In this document: piece after piece, positions 1 to 12,598 of the stretch
Numbering within the stretch: the stretch's first letter is position 1
Layout: every line of letters begins with the position of its first letter
DNA from: Aphis gossypii
Lineage: Eukaryota; Arthropoda; Insecta; Hemiptera; Aphididae
Direction: 5' to 3'
DNA length: 64,000 nt
NCBI RefSeq assembly: GCF_020184175.1
Contig: NC_065533.1
Coordinates: 43,252,351-43,316,350 of the forward strand
The notes under the pieces: generated by a model
What the model was told of the DNA's origin: nothing
Seen by the model: the letters and a program-made list of their open reading frames with translations, nothing else
Databases searched by the model: none
Made by a program: the position numbers and the translations under genes

Positions 1-3000
1 TATACGTATTTATTAAATTTTTTATGAACAAAACCTTCTAGGTTTTCTCTGTACACAATTCAAAAAGTTTATGGGCCTTAATATAACCATCACTTTAACA
101 ATCTTAATATTACTTTATAAGCTGTTTTGAAAATAATTTTGATAAGACTCTAGCATAGAATCGCAGTTAAGATTACGATGTAGAAGAAAAAAATATAGCT
201 ACGTGTTGTATTACAATAAATTTCAACAATATGAAACGATTTTTTTTTGTTTAAGCAGTCACAAAATGTATTAAAATAAAAAGGGACATAACTTTGAAAG
301 TTTTAATTACACTATAATGATAAAAAAACACATCGTTGATAATGTTTTTTTTTTTTTTAAATATATATATATATGCCATGAAAAATATGAAATATATTTT
401 TATATAAAAATTTTCATTTGTTTTAATACGATAGCAATTTGAAGCAAAAAGTAATTAATGATATTGTTAATTAATTAACTAATAAACTACCCTTAAACAT
501 TTCTTTAATATTGTTATTTTTTCTAAAATGAATATCCAAAATTAAGTTTAGTGACCAAAATAAGTCCTTGATTCACACTTTATATTTACTGTACAGTTAA
601 AATTACATCCATTACTAGGTAATTACATACTTGATTCTAGTTCCGTGACAACGGAGGATAGTGCATATTTTTTATGACATGAACGTATTTTACAAATTTT
701 GGGAAACAATGTTTGTGGTCACGTAGTTAGAGCACTAGCAAGTAATACACTCTTGAGTTTAACTGACATAATACAAAAATATTTTTAACTATTAGCTCAA
801 TTCTTTAACAAAGACATCGAATGAAATGTCAATTTCACAGTTTATTATATAATATATATAATAAATTACACCAATATTATCAGTTTAAGATATAATATTA
901 TTATCACTTAGTTCAGGCTCTTTGTGACAACTTTTACTACTTTTCATCAATCCTAAGCAGCAATATTACTTGTTGCATAATACGTATTCCTATGTAACTA
1001 TAATATTGTTTTTTTTTTTTTTGTTTTAATACTGTCATAATACCCATTTTGGATTTTCCTTAATTATTGTGACCCACGCTCTTCACACAATATGACTTAC
1101 CGAAACCATTATTGTTTTTATCTGTTTTTGTTTTTAACTAGGTTTAACTTGCATATAACACAATGGAATGGATCATAATCTTATAAATTGTCAATTTATA
1201 TGTTACTAAGTGCTGAGAATACTCTTGATTTAATAATTGTTTTCAAAACAATGAAGAACATTTTACTCATATTAGTCACATGTGTTCTCTCACGAATTTC
1301 TTAATAATTTTTTCCCAATTAATTTATTTTCACATCGATATACCAACACTTTCGTCTTATCTTAATGTATAGTTAGACACATCTATTTACTATCCTGTAT
1401 GAGAAAACAATTCATTATCCATAGGTATCTTTCTGATTTCGCTAACATCACAACATCGCCTTCGTGCGTCACTAATTTAATTAATTTTTGACGTTGAAAT
1501 TTGATTCTCCCTTTCCAGTATTAAGTACTTCTCTGACTACTACTTCAATCGTAATAATGAACAAAATTAGAGATACAACCTCGTGTCAGTTCTGTCTTCG
1601 CTATAAATTATTTTTACAAATGACTGTTAAACTGAGCATTGATATTTAGAGTTTTAGATACCTTTTCTTATCAACTTTATATGCTTTGATGAAGTACTAA
1701 ATTTTTCATTTTACTCAATCACTCGAAACCGTCTATAAAGCTGAGCAACTTCTCAATGTTTTATTCATTTATTTATTTTGTTTTTTGAAACACTGCTTAA
1801 TTGTAATATTTTATATTACGGGATTTATTTTTAGTATCATACGGTATTTTATAATACAATGTTGTAATAATCTGTGCAAATATACAAATAACAAATCATC
1901 ATTGGAAATTTGATTAAACCTTTTGCATGTAACTTAATTAAACTCAGATTAATCTTTCAATTTTCATTTTATGTATTAAAAAAAATATATATATATTGAT
2001 AAATATTAAATCCTCAAATCACATAATACGTACATGATGTGCAAACAATTTTAAAATCTCACATTGTTATTTTTATTATTCAAGTATAGATTAATACTTA
2101 TACTTCATACTTTATTTAATATTACATAATATTATTTTATATATATTATTAGTTGAAGAGTATTTTTAGAAACATGATAATATAGTATAAAATATTGATT
2201 CAATAAAGGTTTATATTTAAGGATTTTAATACTCTTAATAAATGATATTATACACTTATATGTATATTATATTACAATGAACATGATGTTTTATAATAAC
2301 TATGTTTTTAACATCATCGCTTGTACGATACGTCCAACACACGCAACAAACATAATATTCGTAACTTATATCTGTTAAATTTTAAATTTTACTTTATCTC
2401 TAACTCGTATAAATTTTAAAGTAAATATTGCAAACCTTCGATGGATATAAAAAAAAAACAATTAAATAATATTTTATTCAAATAAGAAAAAACAGTTATA
2501 AATTACATTTATTTTATGCGAGATTCATACACATACACAAAACTATGTATTATACATATAAAAAGTATATTATCATTGTTGTACCTATTATACTATAATA
2601 AAAATTACATATTTTTATGATTTATAATATTCTGTTGACTAAGGTAAACTTCAGTTATTAAAGATGTTGTTAGATTTTTTCAAATAATAATAAATAAATT
2701 ATAAACTCTTAAAGGATTCGAGTTAATTGTATTTAACTCCTTATTATAATTGAATTTAGTGTTAATATAAGTGTTGAATAGTATTAATATTTAGAAATCT
2801 CTTATTGGCTGAACTTCTAGTGATAAGGATGAGATAACGAGACCCATCTAGTATTTCAACAACACGCACACCAATGATTTGTAAGCTTATATTAATATTT
2901 TATTCTGTGAATGTATTAGTCTACTTATATTACATATATTTTGAATTGAAGGTCAATATGTATCATTTAGGATGTTCACCCTATTGATTGCACGTAAATA

Positions 3001-4780
3001 GTAACTTATCCGAACCACTGGAAACTGGCGGTGGATTTATTTTCAGTCTAAATCATAGCGAAATTTGATTAAAAAAATTCTGTACGTTCTCGGAATCATT
3101 GCGTTTATACAATAATTAATGAACCACCAAAAATTTTAATGAGCTATAAACATCAATAATCAGAAATGAAAAACCAGCAACCACTGGTACTTATCATAAA
3201 ACTTAAAGTTTGTTGGAAAACATATTGTAGTTGATTAAAATATAAATAAATAAATCTCAATGTTAAAATATATTTCTCGATAATGGACAACTCTTCAAAA
3301 TTTAATTTTATTGTATTATCAAAAGTTGTGATTATTTTAACGAAATTTGTAATGAGATACTTTATTCATCCTATATTGTATTATTACCAGTTGTTACCTG
3401 TATAATCCTTTATTTATTTATGATAATCAATTATTTTTACTATAACCGTCGTTTCGGAAACCTAATCCTTATAAGCAAAAACCTTTATTATAATCGTGTG
3501 TAATAAGATAATATTATTATGAATCATAATAATGACGTGCATACTATATTTTTAAATCCTATAAATGTTCTAAAAAGTCTAAAAAAAATCATAAGTCTAC
3601 ATTAAACTGTTAACAACATTATACTGTATGCAAACCAATAGAAAATATATCGTTATCCAACAATTGTGATGGACGAGCGGATAATATTATTCCATAATAA
3701 GTTTGTCGGTATTTATTGCGTTTCATCATCTATTTGATACGTAAATGTTTCTTTTAACTTGTAAGCAGTGATAATAGTGATATAATACGTACAACTAACA
3801 GTGTTGTAATATCGCCAATGGATGTCTGAATTGCATATTATCTAATTGTTTAACGTAATGTAACACAATTCAAAAACAAAAAAAAAATTTAAAGACAGCG
3901 ACATGGTGATTTCTGTTGTTAAAACTGCATCTTTTGTTATTTTATGTCAGCCACTTACACTATTTTTATTCAGGTCTCTTCTTAATTAAACCCATGATAA
4001 GGCTGAGTTTCTTTTTTGTGTTCTGCAATAACGCTAAAATTATTTTTATTACTCGTTCTAGTAATTTTAAACGATTTCTGATGTATTTTAGCAGAGCCAA
4101 TAATTGATCAAATTTGAAAAGTAAATTAATTCATAAGGTTTATTTAGTATTAACGAGTTCTTAAATTAGCTTTTGTATACAACAAAACATAACGTACGAA
4201 CATATGTATAAAAAATAATCCATAATTGTATTATAGTGGTTTGACATATTGGAAAATAGCACTAAAATTAACACTTAATGTATTAGAAAATTGTTTGTCA
4301 TGCTATCGTTATTTTACAGATAATTAAACGCAAATCATACCATACAATAAACAAATTTTAAAAAGAAAATCAATTAACATTTTAAAAACATTAGTTTAAA
4401 CACAACCTTTTAAGACTCAGTTTTTTAGCGTAAATCGCAAATAATTATTCTTACAATATAGTATATTACTATAATATTATATTAATTAATATAATTTAAT
4501 TTAATTATTAATTCTAATTTAATTAATATTAATTAAAACGACAACAAATTGAAAGCTATTACAATTATTCGTGTTAAGTTTTTTAATATTAAAACAATAT
4601 GATAAACAGAACATGTGTTGTACGTCAGGTCTGAAGACGTTATCCATACAAATGATCAGTCTCGGTTTTTAACTCAAAGTATTGATCCAAATTTAAGCAG
4701 ACTAAAATTATGTATTATTTAACTCTGGCACAATTATTAAAATGTTTGTGTTTTGATAGGATGGGTAGGTATAATATTAA
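1..4780. other. AT-rich stretch without a supportable gene
   Basis: Very A+T-rich DNA with short poly-A/T runs and short AT tracts (for example 360-374). The longest reading frame near 3916 starts at a non-ATG codon and reads as low-complexity hydrophobic sequence. No donor-acceptor pair brackets a GC-richer block. It is best read as intergenic or intronic sequence. Confidence 0.7.
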
Positions 4781-5480
4781 TATACATATAGCAGCCGCCC
4801 GTAATGTACGTAAACGCGCAATGTGCATACATAATAATGATATAATATGCACAGCTCTCTAATGATCTTTTGAGAAATGCTCATTTGTTGAGAAATATTC
4901 TAAGTGTACTCGGCCTATTCTTCCACGCGTTATGGTCTTTTTTATTTTTTGTTTCATATTATTATATTTTGATACTCGCACTGTCTGTAATTAAAGTCGA
5001 ATATCGGTCCATAGTTTTTACCCTCGTTAACCGGGCGGCGTGTGACAGGAGACAGGTCCGTCAACATTGCGTGCATTTATAAACCGTATAATAATAACAG
5101 TAATGATAATATTATTATTATTATTATTATAAGTATTTGTACCTTGGGCCACGCGCAAATTTTTAACGAAGGGTGAACGCCGCACACACGCGCGCGCGCC
5201 CGCGCCTATATAATATATTATTATTATGTATAGTTAATGTTTTGTTTTGTTTTCGTAGCATGCATTGCATTATATATTATAATTTTTATTCACATCACAC
5301 CAGCCGCCGGAGCGCAACCCTCCGCAGCGACGTTGCCCGTCCGCAAACACAAAAATATTGCAAATCCGTTTCCAGTTATAAAATATGGTCCGTGGATTAC
5401 ACGATGATTATAATTTGATTTAGAGAACGCCGTGACAGGCAGGCATACACGGTTTTTATTGGGCCGCCGCCCCGGGACAA
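4781..5480. promoter_or_regulatory. CpG-bearing GC island, possible promoter or enhancer
   Basis: G+C and CpG rise sharply above the flanks. Visible blocks include an ACGCGCAATGTG stretch near 4813, CCGGGCGGCGTGTGACAGG near 5030-5049, a run of alternating CG near 5186-5204 and GGGCCGCCGCCCCGGG near 5461-5475. Reading frames here start at non-ATG codons and look like noise. In this AT-rich genome such islands tend to mark promoters, exons or conserved regulatory DNA. Which one applies cannot be told from sequence alone. Confidence 0.35.
5111..5131. repeat. (ATT)n microsatellite
   Basis: About seven uninterrupted ATT units inside the CpG island. Confidence 0.9.
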
Positions 5481-5521
5481 AAGGTTAAATCTCCAGATTT
5501 TTTTCACCGGTCGAGTAAAAC

Positions 5522-5541
5522 AAAAAAAAAAAAAAAAAAAA
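5522..5541. repeat. A20 homopolymer
   Basis: Twenty A residues flanked by C on each side. No AATAAA lies just upstream, so it does not look like a retroposon tail. Confidence 0.9.
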
Positions 5542-6580
5542 CCCGAAACAAAATATTATAATAATATAAACATGCACATTCGTATACATATTCAAATGTA
5601 CGAGTATATACTACGTGTGCGAAAAAAATACCCTACGTGTACCTACGTTTTGTTTACAGAAAGAAGTATGCATGCGGATATGGGTAGGTAGTTATATACT
5701 AGTAAAACGTTCGTTTTGCTCAGCTGAAAGCGGCTGTCAGTCTAAGGTCGTCGAATATATATTTACCACCTCAACAGTAATGATAATAAAGTGAAACGGT
5801 CTGGAAAAAATAATATTTACCATACCGTATTACCTCGTCGTGTGTGATGAAAAAAAAAAAAATGAAAGAAGTCTAACGAATTAAATAATATGTCCGTTGA
5901 ATAATGCACACGGATAAAAAAATAAATTCGTTGAATAAAACGTCGGAAGTAGATATAATATTGCTTAAAAGCTAAACTTTTTGATTCCCAGTAAAGAAAT
6001 ATTGTATAACACATTATTTATATACGTTGATATTCATATAATGCATAATATAGGCGCACGTTATTATCTCACACTCGTTTGAATGAAACGAAAAAAAAAT
6101 CGTATCTAGTCACTTCCAAAGTATTTTCTTCTACCAACCGTAAACATTTCAGATTCGAGCATTATAAATATGTTATAGCACATATTATTATTCTACGAAT
6201 AGTCATTACTCATTTTATTAGTAATAAAAAAAAAAACACATAAACAAACTTATTATGTATAATACATATTAAAATTAAACATTACATTATTTTTTAAAAA
6301 ATTGGCGAGGTTAAATTTATCATACCAAGTCACTATTGCATACATTATACAAACAATTCTTTAATCAAATAGCAATAATTATTAATCTATTAATGTTTAT
6401 AAAAAAATATTTTTCCCATATAATTTTCAATCAAAATAAAACAACATTTTTTTTTTAGATTTTTATCTTTAATTTTATAATTTTTTTACTTTTTTAAATG
6501 ACAATATAAGAAAAAATTACTTTCGTATCCTGATACACAATATTTTTGGTGGTATAAAAATTGAGACTCAGAAGAGTAGC
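5542..6580. other. AT-rich stretch, no gene seen
   Basis: A modest GC bump near 5700-5760 (GCTCAGCTGAAAGCGGCTG) sits in otherwise AT-rich DNA. The minus-strand frame at 5817-6014 is low complexity and has no supporting splice context. Confidence 0.6.
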
Positions 6581-6697
6581 TTATGAGTTATAAGTATTGA
6601 AAGTTTAGGTGAGCAGAGCGGTCAGGTACGGGAATATCATGCAAAATATTGGTCAACTACTCTGTTTACCTAAACTTAAAATACTTATAAATCATAA
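6581..6697 (+). repeat. 38-bp inverted repeat forming a long hairpin (miRNA-like or MITE remnant)
   Basis: The left arm is 6581-6618 and the right arm 6660-6697. They match as reverse complements at 33 of 38 positions, with a 41-nt loop. Two of the five differences (TGAGCAG against TAAACAG) are G-to-A changes that give G.U wobble pairs if the plus strand is transcribed. The minus-strand RNA would have A.C mismatches there. The loop holds a small secondary stem AATAT...ATATT. No target-site duplication is obvious. It could be a pre-miRNA-like hairpin or a small palindromic transposon relic. Confidence 0.6.
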
Positions 6698-7086
6698 ATA
6701 TTATAAAAAATGTTATTTTATTTTGACTGAAAATTATGTATTTTTTTTTCTAAAACGTTATTATAATGCATGTTAATTGATAAAATAATCATACTCAGTA
6801 AATTATTTCAAAAGAGAAACGACGCATATTCAGTTTTTTTTTTAAAAAAAAATCATTTTGTCTTAATAGATACATTTTAATAAATTGTTTGATTTAAATA
6901 GCAGACTATCATTCTCATGATTCAACTACCTATCAGTATATCTAAATCCTAATAGTAACGAGTTAATTTTAGTTGCATCCATAATTACGCAAATAATATT
7001 AATGATTTCGGCATTAGTATTATTATTATTATATACATCTCCCGATGCCTTTGGAAATGGCTACTTTAAATTAAATTTTACTTCAG
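6698..7086. other. AT-rich spacer
   Basis: Poly-T/A and ATT runs. Nothing gene-like is seen up to the exon-like block that follows. Confidence 0.6.
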
Positions 7087-7174
7087 CGGCACTACCGCCG
7101 CCGACAGCATTTTGTTGTGCGCATATACATTATTATACATAAACAGACCCACGATCAGCACAGCAGTCAGCGAA
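7087..7174 (+). other. Candidate exon (5' UTR or coding), 88 nt
   Basis: The block is preceded by TTTTACTTCAG, an acceptable 3' splice site, and followed by GTAAGC, a possible donor. It opens with CGGCACTACCGCCGCCGACAG, much richer in G+C than its flanks. Two of the three forward frames are open throughout; one reads GTTAADSILLCAYTLL and the other RHYRRRQHFVV. There is no ATG in an open frame, so it could be untranslated. It lies about 0.8 kb upstream of the stronger candidate exon at 7990. Splicing between them is inference only. Confidence 0.3.
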
Positions 7175-7586
7175 GTAAGCTTATTGAATTTTCATTTTTT
7201 TTTCTTCATTAGTTTATTACAGTCACTCGAGAAATAGAGCTTGCATAGTATTACTATAAAACAAAGGACTTTAGTTGGCAAAAAAAAAAATACTTAAAAT
7301 TAAAAAAAATAAAAACTATTCGACGTCCTTTCAATTCCAGTTTTTGCGTTCCGAGAATTTGAATTTCAATAATAGTAACGATAATTGAACGTCTTATTGT
7401 CATTCGATATCGAAACTTCCGCGCAAACAAAAAGACATCAGAGCATAATATACGTGTTATACACAATATCACAATATTTATTTTATTATTATATATCAGC
7501 GTTATGTATTGTACATTTGTACACGCACTCAAACTTGCATTTAATTGACTTAATGTATAGTAATATTATACGACATAACGTAATAA

Positions 7587-7784
7587 CTGTACAGTCTTAT
7601 ACGAAAGCGATGGACGATCGTTGGTGCATATATACGAGATTCGTTTAAAGTGTATTATTCCGGTACGTTTACTAAAAGCGAATTTCAATTAAGAGCCGCT
7701 GCAGCCGCCGCTCGCGGACCGGAAATGGATTCGTTCCGGGCATTTGAGGAAAACCGGAAACCCAAAGACAATCGACCGTTTTAG
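7587..7784 (+). other. Open, CpG-rich stretch of 65 codons without an early ATG
   Basis: This frame runs from just after a TAA to a TAG. It includes an alanine run encoded by GCCGCTGCAGCCGCCGCT near 7695, and its first in-frame ATG is at 7725 (MDSFRAFEENRKPKDNRPF, 19 codons). The G+C peak makes a long open frame less surprising. It could be 5' UTR or promoter sequence feeding the exon at 7990. The protein is not recognised. Confidence 0.25.
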
Positions 7785-7989
7785 CATATTACTATTGTTA
7801 TACATATATATATGTATTATATTATACTATATTATTCTCTCTCGCTAACGGCCCGTTGTCTCGCGCATCACCTTGTGGCTGAGTATTAACACTGGACACT
7901 AACTATGTACCGTTTAGTGTGAACCAATATCGCATTTTTCGACTTAAAAATCACACTGATTATACAACGTTTTATTTATCTTTCCACAG

Positions 7990-8049
7990 GTTGCAACGCG
8001 AAGATCGAAAATCAATTCAAACTGCAGTCCGCACCTGTGTTACGAGAAC
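7990..8049 (+). CDS. Candidate internal exon, 60 nt, well-defined splice sites
   Basis: A pyrimidine-rich tract ending TTTATCTTTCCACAG directly precedes the block, and GTGAGTATA follows it; both are strong splice signals on the plus strand. Inside, G+C is near half while the flanks are mostly A+T. The length is an exact multiple of three, so skipping would keep frame. All three frames are open: VATRRSKINSNCSPHLCYEN, LQREDRKSIQTAVRTCVTR and CNAKIENQFKLQSAPVLRE. The true frame, and whether it is coding or 5' UTR, cannot be fixed without neighbouring exons. I do not recognise the peptide. The nearest upstream candidate exon is 7087-7174, and no clear partner is seen downstream until 26.5 kb. Confidence 0.45.
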
Positions 8050-8228
8050 GTGAGTATATACACAGTATTATATTATTATATTCTACCACAGTTTTTAGGC
8101 AGAGTTCCGGACACAAATACCCTGTTTTTGCATTAAGAATACGTGTGAAAATGAGTTTTATGTGTGTTCAATAATACTGTGTGAACATCATATTATTACT
8201 CGTAAATCGTTAGTGGTGGATTTAACGG

Positions 8229-8253
8229 AATAATAATAATAATAATAATAATA
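8229..8253. repeat. (AAT)n microsatellite
   Basis: About eight AAT units. Confidence 0.9.
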
Positions 8254-9226
8254 TGGAAGATCGTTGACTTGACCTTTAACGTGGGGGAGGGGGGTTGGAC
8301 AAGGTACCTTCGCGATTTTTTTTTCTATTTTAAAAAATAAAATAAAAATGTTTGGACATAATAACATTCCAGAAAGAATGTGTCATACGTGTATACACAT
8401 CGAATGTGTTATATAAATAATAACTATAATTACTGCAATTTTAACGCGTATTTTCATATCCACCGTCTATAAGCAAGCATTTATCTATATATAATTACAA
8501 ATATTATAAAGTAAAAGTAAGAAAAAAAATTTTGAATATTGTTTTCTAAAAGTTCTCTTATTTTCAACATGACAATTTTGCTTAAATAAAACTCTTATAA
8601 TTATAATTATAATTTGTATTGTTTAATTTATAGTCAGTAATAGAATTTATTTCTCAGTTAAATTGTATATAATTTAATTAAGAAATTTATTCAAAATGTA
8701 TTTTATTAAAAAAAAACAAAAACTTTAACCTGATACTTAGAAACTACCTATTTATTTTATTGGACTGGGCTATTTCCTTTCAATCCACCACTGAATATAA
8801 ATTATAAATATATACATAATTAATATAACTTTTATTACCTAATAATTAGATACAGATTATTCCCACATAAATACTAAACAGTTGTGGAAAAGTAAAATGA
8901 AAGTCCAATTCATAAAAAATATTTTGATTTATTTTTTTTATTTTTAATGAACAAAATGGTTTTGCATGTCAGGCATTATTTTTTTTGCATGAATTATGGG
9001 CAACTGAATAAGATTATTAATAAATATATTTTGCATTAATTTGTACATCTTTACACTATTATGAAATTACTGCGATACCATTTCATGTGTGTTATGATTT
9101 GTGAGATCAAATAAAAAACGTATTTAACTTAAAAATGTTTTTAATACAAATACCCTACCGGTTCAATTTCAATCTAATTAAATCTAGAACAGTTATATAT
9201 ATCAATCCTGTAATTATGTTAAATTA

Positions 9227-9255
9227 ATATTATTATTATTATTATTATTATTATT
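9227..9255. repeat. (ATT)n microsatellite
   Basis: About nine ATT units. Confidence 0.9.
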
Positions 9256-11593
9256 TCTTGGCATATTATATGTATGAAACAAGTGTTTTAATTTTCAAAA
9301 GTAATGTATACTTTTGACGTCGAAATTCAATCATTGTTTCATTTTATAGCTGGTTCTGAGCATTACCATTAATAGCTTTTTTTCAATTGAATAAAAAAAA
9401 AAATGCAAACTTAAAACATATCTATAATACGTTTAGTGTCCTTTTTGAAAACATTAGCACAAATGTTTCTAATCAAACATAATACATATGTTCAAAATTG
9501 TTCTTACATTAGTTTATTATTAATATCATGATTGTCTTACAATAATAATTAACTACCGAATAGTTTATTAATAAATTACAGCTGTTGTAAATTGTATTAA
9601 ATTATAATATTCAGTATTTAAAATCACATTTCTACTGATAATGTAAAGTATAATTTTTCCACAACATAGTGTATATTATTTTTATCTTCAATAGTTTTCT
9701 GAATTAATTCGACTTTATATTACACGTTTTTAATTCACTAGCTCATTTAACTGCTAATAAGTATTTTGGCAATTTTGATTTTAAATTACATGAATTTCGA
9801 AGTTTTATTTTATACCTATTAATACAATTGCTTGAATTTTATTGATTTTATCTTCAAATTATAATCCAATACTACTGACTTAAACGTAACCTAAAATTAT
9901 TTTTCATTAATATAGTTTTTAGATGATCTTTTACTTTGTCAATACATTGTAAGTAGCTACCAAGTTTAAAGTGTTATTTTAATTTTAAATAAATCTTTAA
10001 GTTTATTATACATTTATTCGTATTAAAATAATTTTAGACATTTAAATGTAATAAATAATAATCAATGCAAAAGACTTAAAACCGTGCATCCATTTCATTA
10101 ATTTGTTTACCCTAATCTGGATTATTGGGCTTGGATAATTACTAATGGGATGATTTTTTTTATTTTTTGGTTTTTTTTTTTATTCTTAAGAGACATTTAT
10201 TTTGATTAATTGTTCCCTTAAATTTAAGCGGATTGTTTAGTATAACTTAATGTTTTTTCAACTATCAAAATATAAGACTATCTGAACACAATTATTGGAT
10301 GAGATCCATAATAACACTAGCATATTGCTATATGTAAAGCATCTTTCAATTTAACAGGTTTAAAAACTAAACAGTTATTGGCAACATATAAAATTAATGT
10401 TGAATTTTTTTTTTCATCTCGCGATAACACTATGTGTTCCAAAATAACTATATACAATCATGTGTAGTTTATAATTTATGTTCGCATCGTGTATGGATAA
10501 GCGCATTTGACTACTGTAGTTGCAGACACACGTGTATACTGTATATATTATCAAAGAAGTACATTTTATCACTGCTTTCGAATATAGTTATTGGTTGGAT
10601 TAGGCAACTGTTGTTTCTGTAAAAACGAATACATAAAATATATTTTGTACAACCACAATATGACTGTAGTTGCTTTAAGTTATTTTTGCACAATCGTAAT
10701 ATTAAAAACAATATATATATATACATTATTTGTCGGATTTCCATTGGTTTTCTCACACAAAGGTTGGATGACGATAAGCATATTAAAATCGTAAACCTAG
10801 ACATTTTCTTAGAATTTTTTTTTTCATTTAAAACATAATATTATTACAGTTGGATGATTGATATTTATTATAATATAATTATATAATAGTAGCGTACAGT
10901 CGTGTTTTATATTGAATTATTTACAGTTATTTTGAATAGATTTAAGTTCATTTGATTAAAATGAATTGTATATTTTATTTTGATTGGAAATAGCTTGAAA
11001 TAAATCGATTTTTTTCTTATTTGGAATTTATTATGTAAATGTTATAATTTATTAAGTTATATATAATTCGTAGAAAGTGCTTATGAATACATAGTTATAT
11101 CTGTTAAATTGTTACTCGCTTAATTCTTGAAAAGACAAAATATATTTTAAAATCATAGACCATAGTTAATAGTGTTCTAGGTATAATGTGTTAGAAATGC
11201 ATTTTTTTTTTTTTGTGAATTTTTGATTATTCTTTTCAACATTTACCAAAAAACTAAATTAACCAATTTAATGGAAATACAAGAGTATAGTAAAACTATC
11301 ATTAACAACCATGTGACTATGTGAGCTTTAAATTTTTAGTATGGAATAAATTAATATATCGCTAGAATATCTCACTCAAATACTATGATTAAAGTCATGT
11401 GATTTTTATTTTAAGCTTTTATACTTCCAAGAACAATAATGGTGTATATAAAAAAAATGACAGTATCAGATAAAAAATGTACTAATATCCTAATAATAAT
11501 GGAGTAGTTCAATCAATTTTAATCTACTCAAAATCTAAAATCGTTCAACATTTTAATAATAAAAAATAAATCATATGTGACCTATTTTCACAG

Positions 11594-11713
11594 GATTATA
11601 GCTTAAACCTCAACACCCTGAAAGATAATATGATATCCGTAGACACATTAGAAATAATGCGAAGCCAAACACAGAGACAAAGATCACGAAAGAAAATGTT
11701 GGCCATTATATAA
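11594..11713 (+). pseudogene. Protein-like 39-codon fragment after a splice-acceptor-like site
   Basis: CCTATTTTCACAG precedes the block, and the frame then runs open to TAA at 11711-11713. The other two forward frames stop at once. The translation is hydrophilic and well mixed: it starts DYSLNLNTLKDNMISVDTLE and ends with the basic stretch QRQRSRKKMLAII. This could be a terminal exon or a relic of a coding sequence or mobile element. No AATAAA is seen close downstream, and no upstream partner exon is visible. The family is not recognised. Confidence 0.25.
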
Positions 11714-12471
11714 AATTTACTACTTTGAGTTAGCAGAAAATGTGAACAAAAAACACAGAGTTAACGAGTACAACGGATATTATGATAAAATAGCTTTCAG
11801 TTTTTAAGTATACATTAATATTGACTACATAATATTATATATTATTTATTAAACACTATTATCTTGTGATTAAGTTAAAAACCTATTTAAATCGTATCCG
11901 TAACGTCAGAATAACCCTTGAATTCGTTAATATTAATTTTATATTACATCATAAATATTAAAAATAATTGAAAATAAATACGTTTTTCGACCAACAACCG
12001 CTATCAAGATTAATATAAAATCGACGTAAAACACGCCGGTTATTCGTTAAACGTCCGGCACAATAAAATATCCACTACGTATTAATACCAACTTATCTAC
12101 CTGTGAGATGAATAAACTTATTATCCTTAGAATGCAATAAATATAAAACAAAAATAAATAACGCTGAAAAAAAAAAGGATTTCCCAATATTTTAAAACTA
12201 ACTAGTACAGTCTTAGCAGTAATCACACGTTTATAATATCGTAGATATATTATATTTTTTTCCACTGTAATTTTAATACAACTCAACGGGTTGGTTTTTT
12301 TTTTAATTTTTACTAATTCATTGTATCTAATTGTTCAACTTAAAATAGATAATTTTAGGAATAGCTATTCCATCTGTATCTACAGCAGAAGTTTTGTTAT
12401 TTTCGAAAGTGTAGCGTGGTTTTTGTCGATAGTGCGTCGTCGTCTACCATGCTGTTGTATATCTCTCACAG
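11714..12471. other. AT-rich spacer
   Basis: No feature stands out beyond a slight G+C rise near 12030-12060 (CACGCCGG, ACGTCCGGCA). The minus-strand frame 12047-12286 and the plus frame from 12291 are low-complexity. Confidence 0.5.
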
Positions 12472-12598
12472 AATTAGGGGGGGGGGGAGTGGAAGGCAAA
12501 TTATCTTTTCTGAAATCGAAACCACGACCGTTTGGTATGAAGATTATTCAGAAGAGCCAGTCACTAAAAGGAAATTTCTATCTATGTATATTGTATAG
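12472..12598 (+). pseudogene. Protein-like fragment downstream of an acceptor site, with a G11 run
   Basis: ATATCTCTCACAG is a good 3' splice site. The following frame is open to TAG at 12596-12598 and includes SEIETTTVWYEDYSEEPV and TKRKFLSMYIV, an acidic then basic mixture unlike AT-noise peptides. A run of eleven G (12477-12487) near the start codes glycine and is a likely slippage site, so this may be a frameshifted relic. The frame is open back to 12416 without an ATG start. Terminal exon, old coding relic and mobile-element piece are all possible. Confidence 0.3.

Larger units (their letters stand above)
8050..11593. other. AT-rich desert
   Basis: Low-complexity A/T DNA with (AAT)n at 8229-8253 and (ATT)n at 9227-9255, plus a G-rich patch GGGGGAGGGGGGTTGG near 8283. 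The frames near 10434-10804 overlap on both strands and look like composition noise. If the exon at 7990 is real, this stretch would be intron. Confidence 0.6.
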
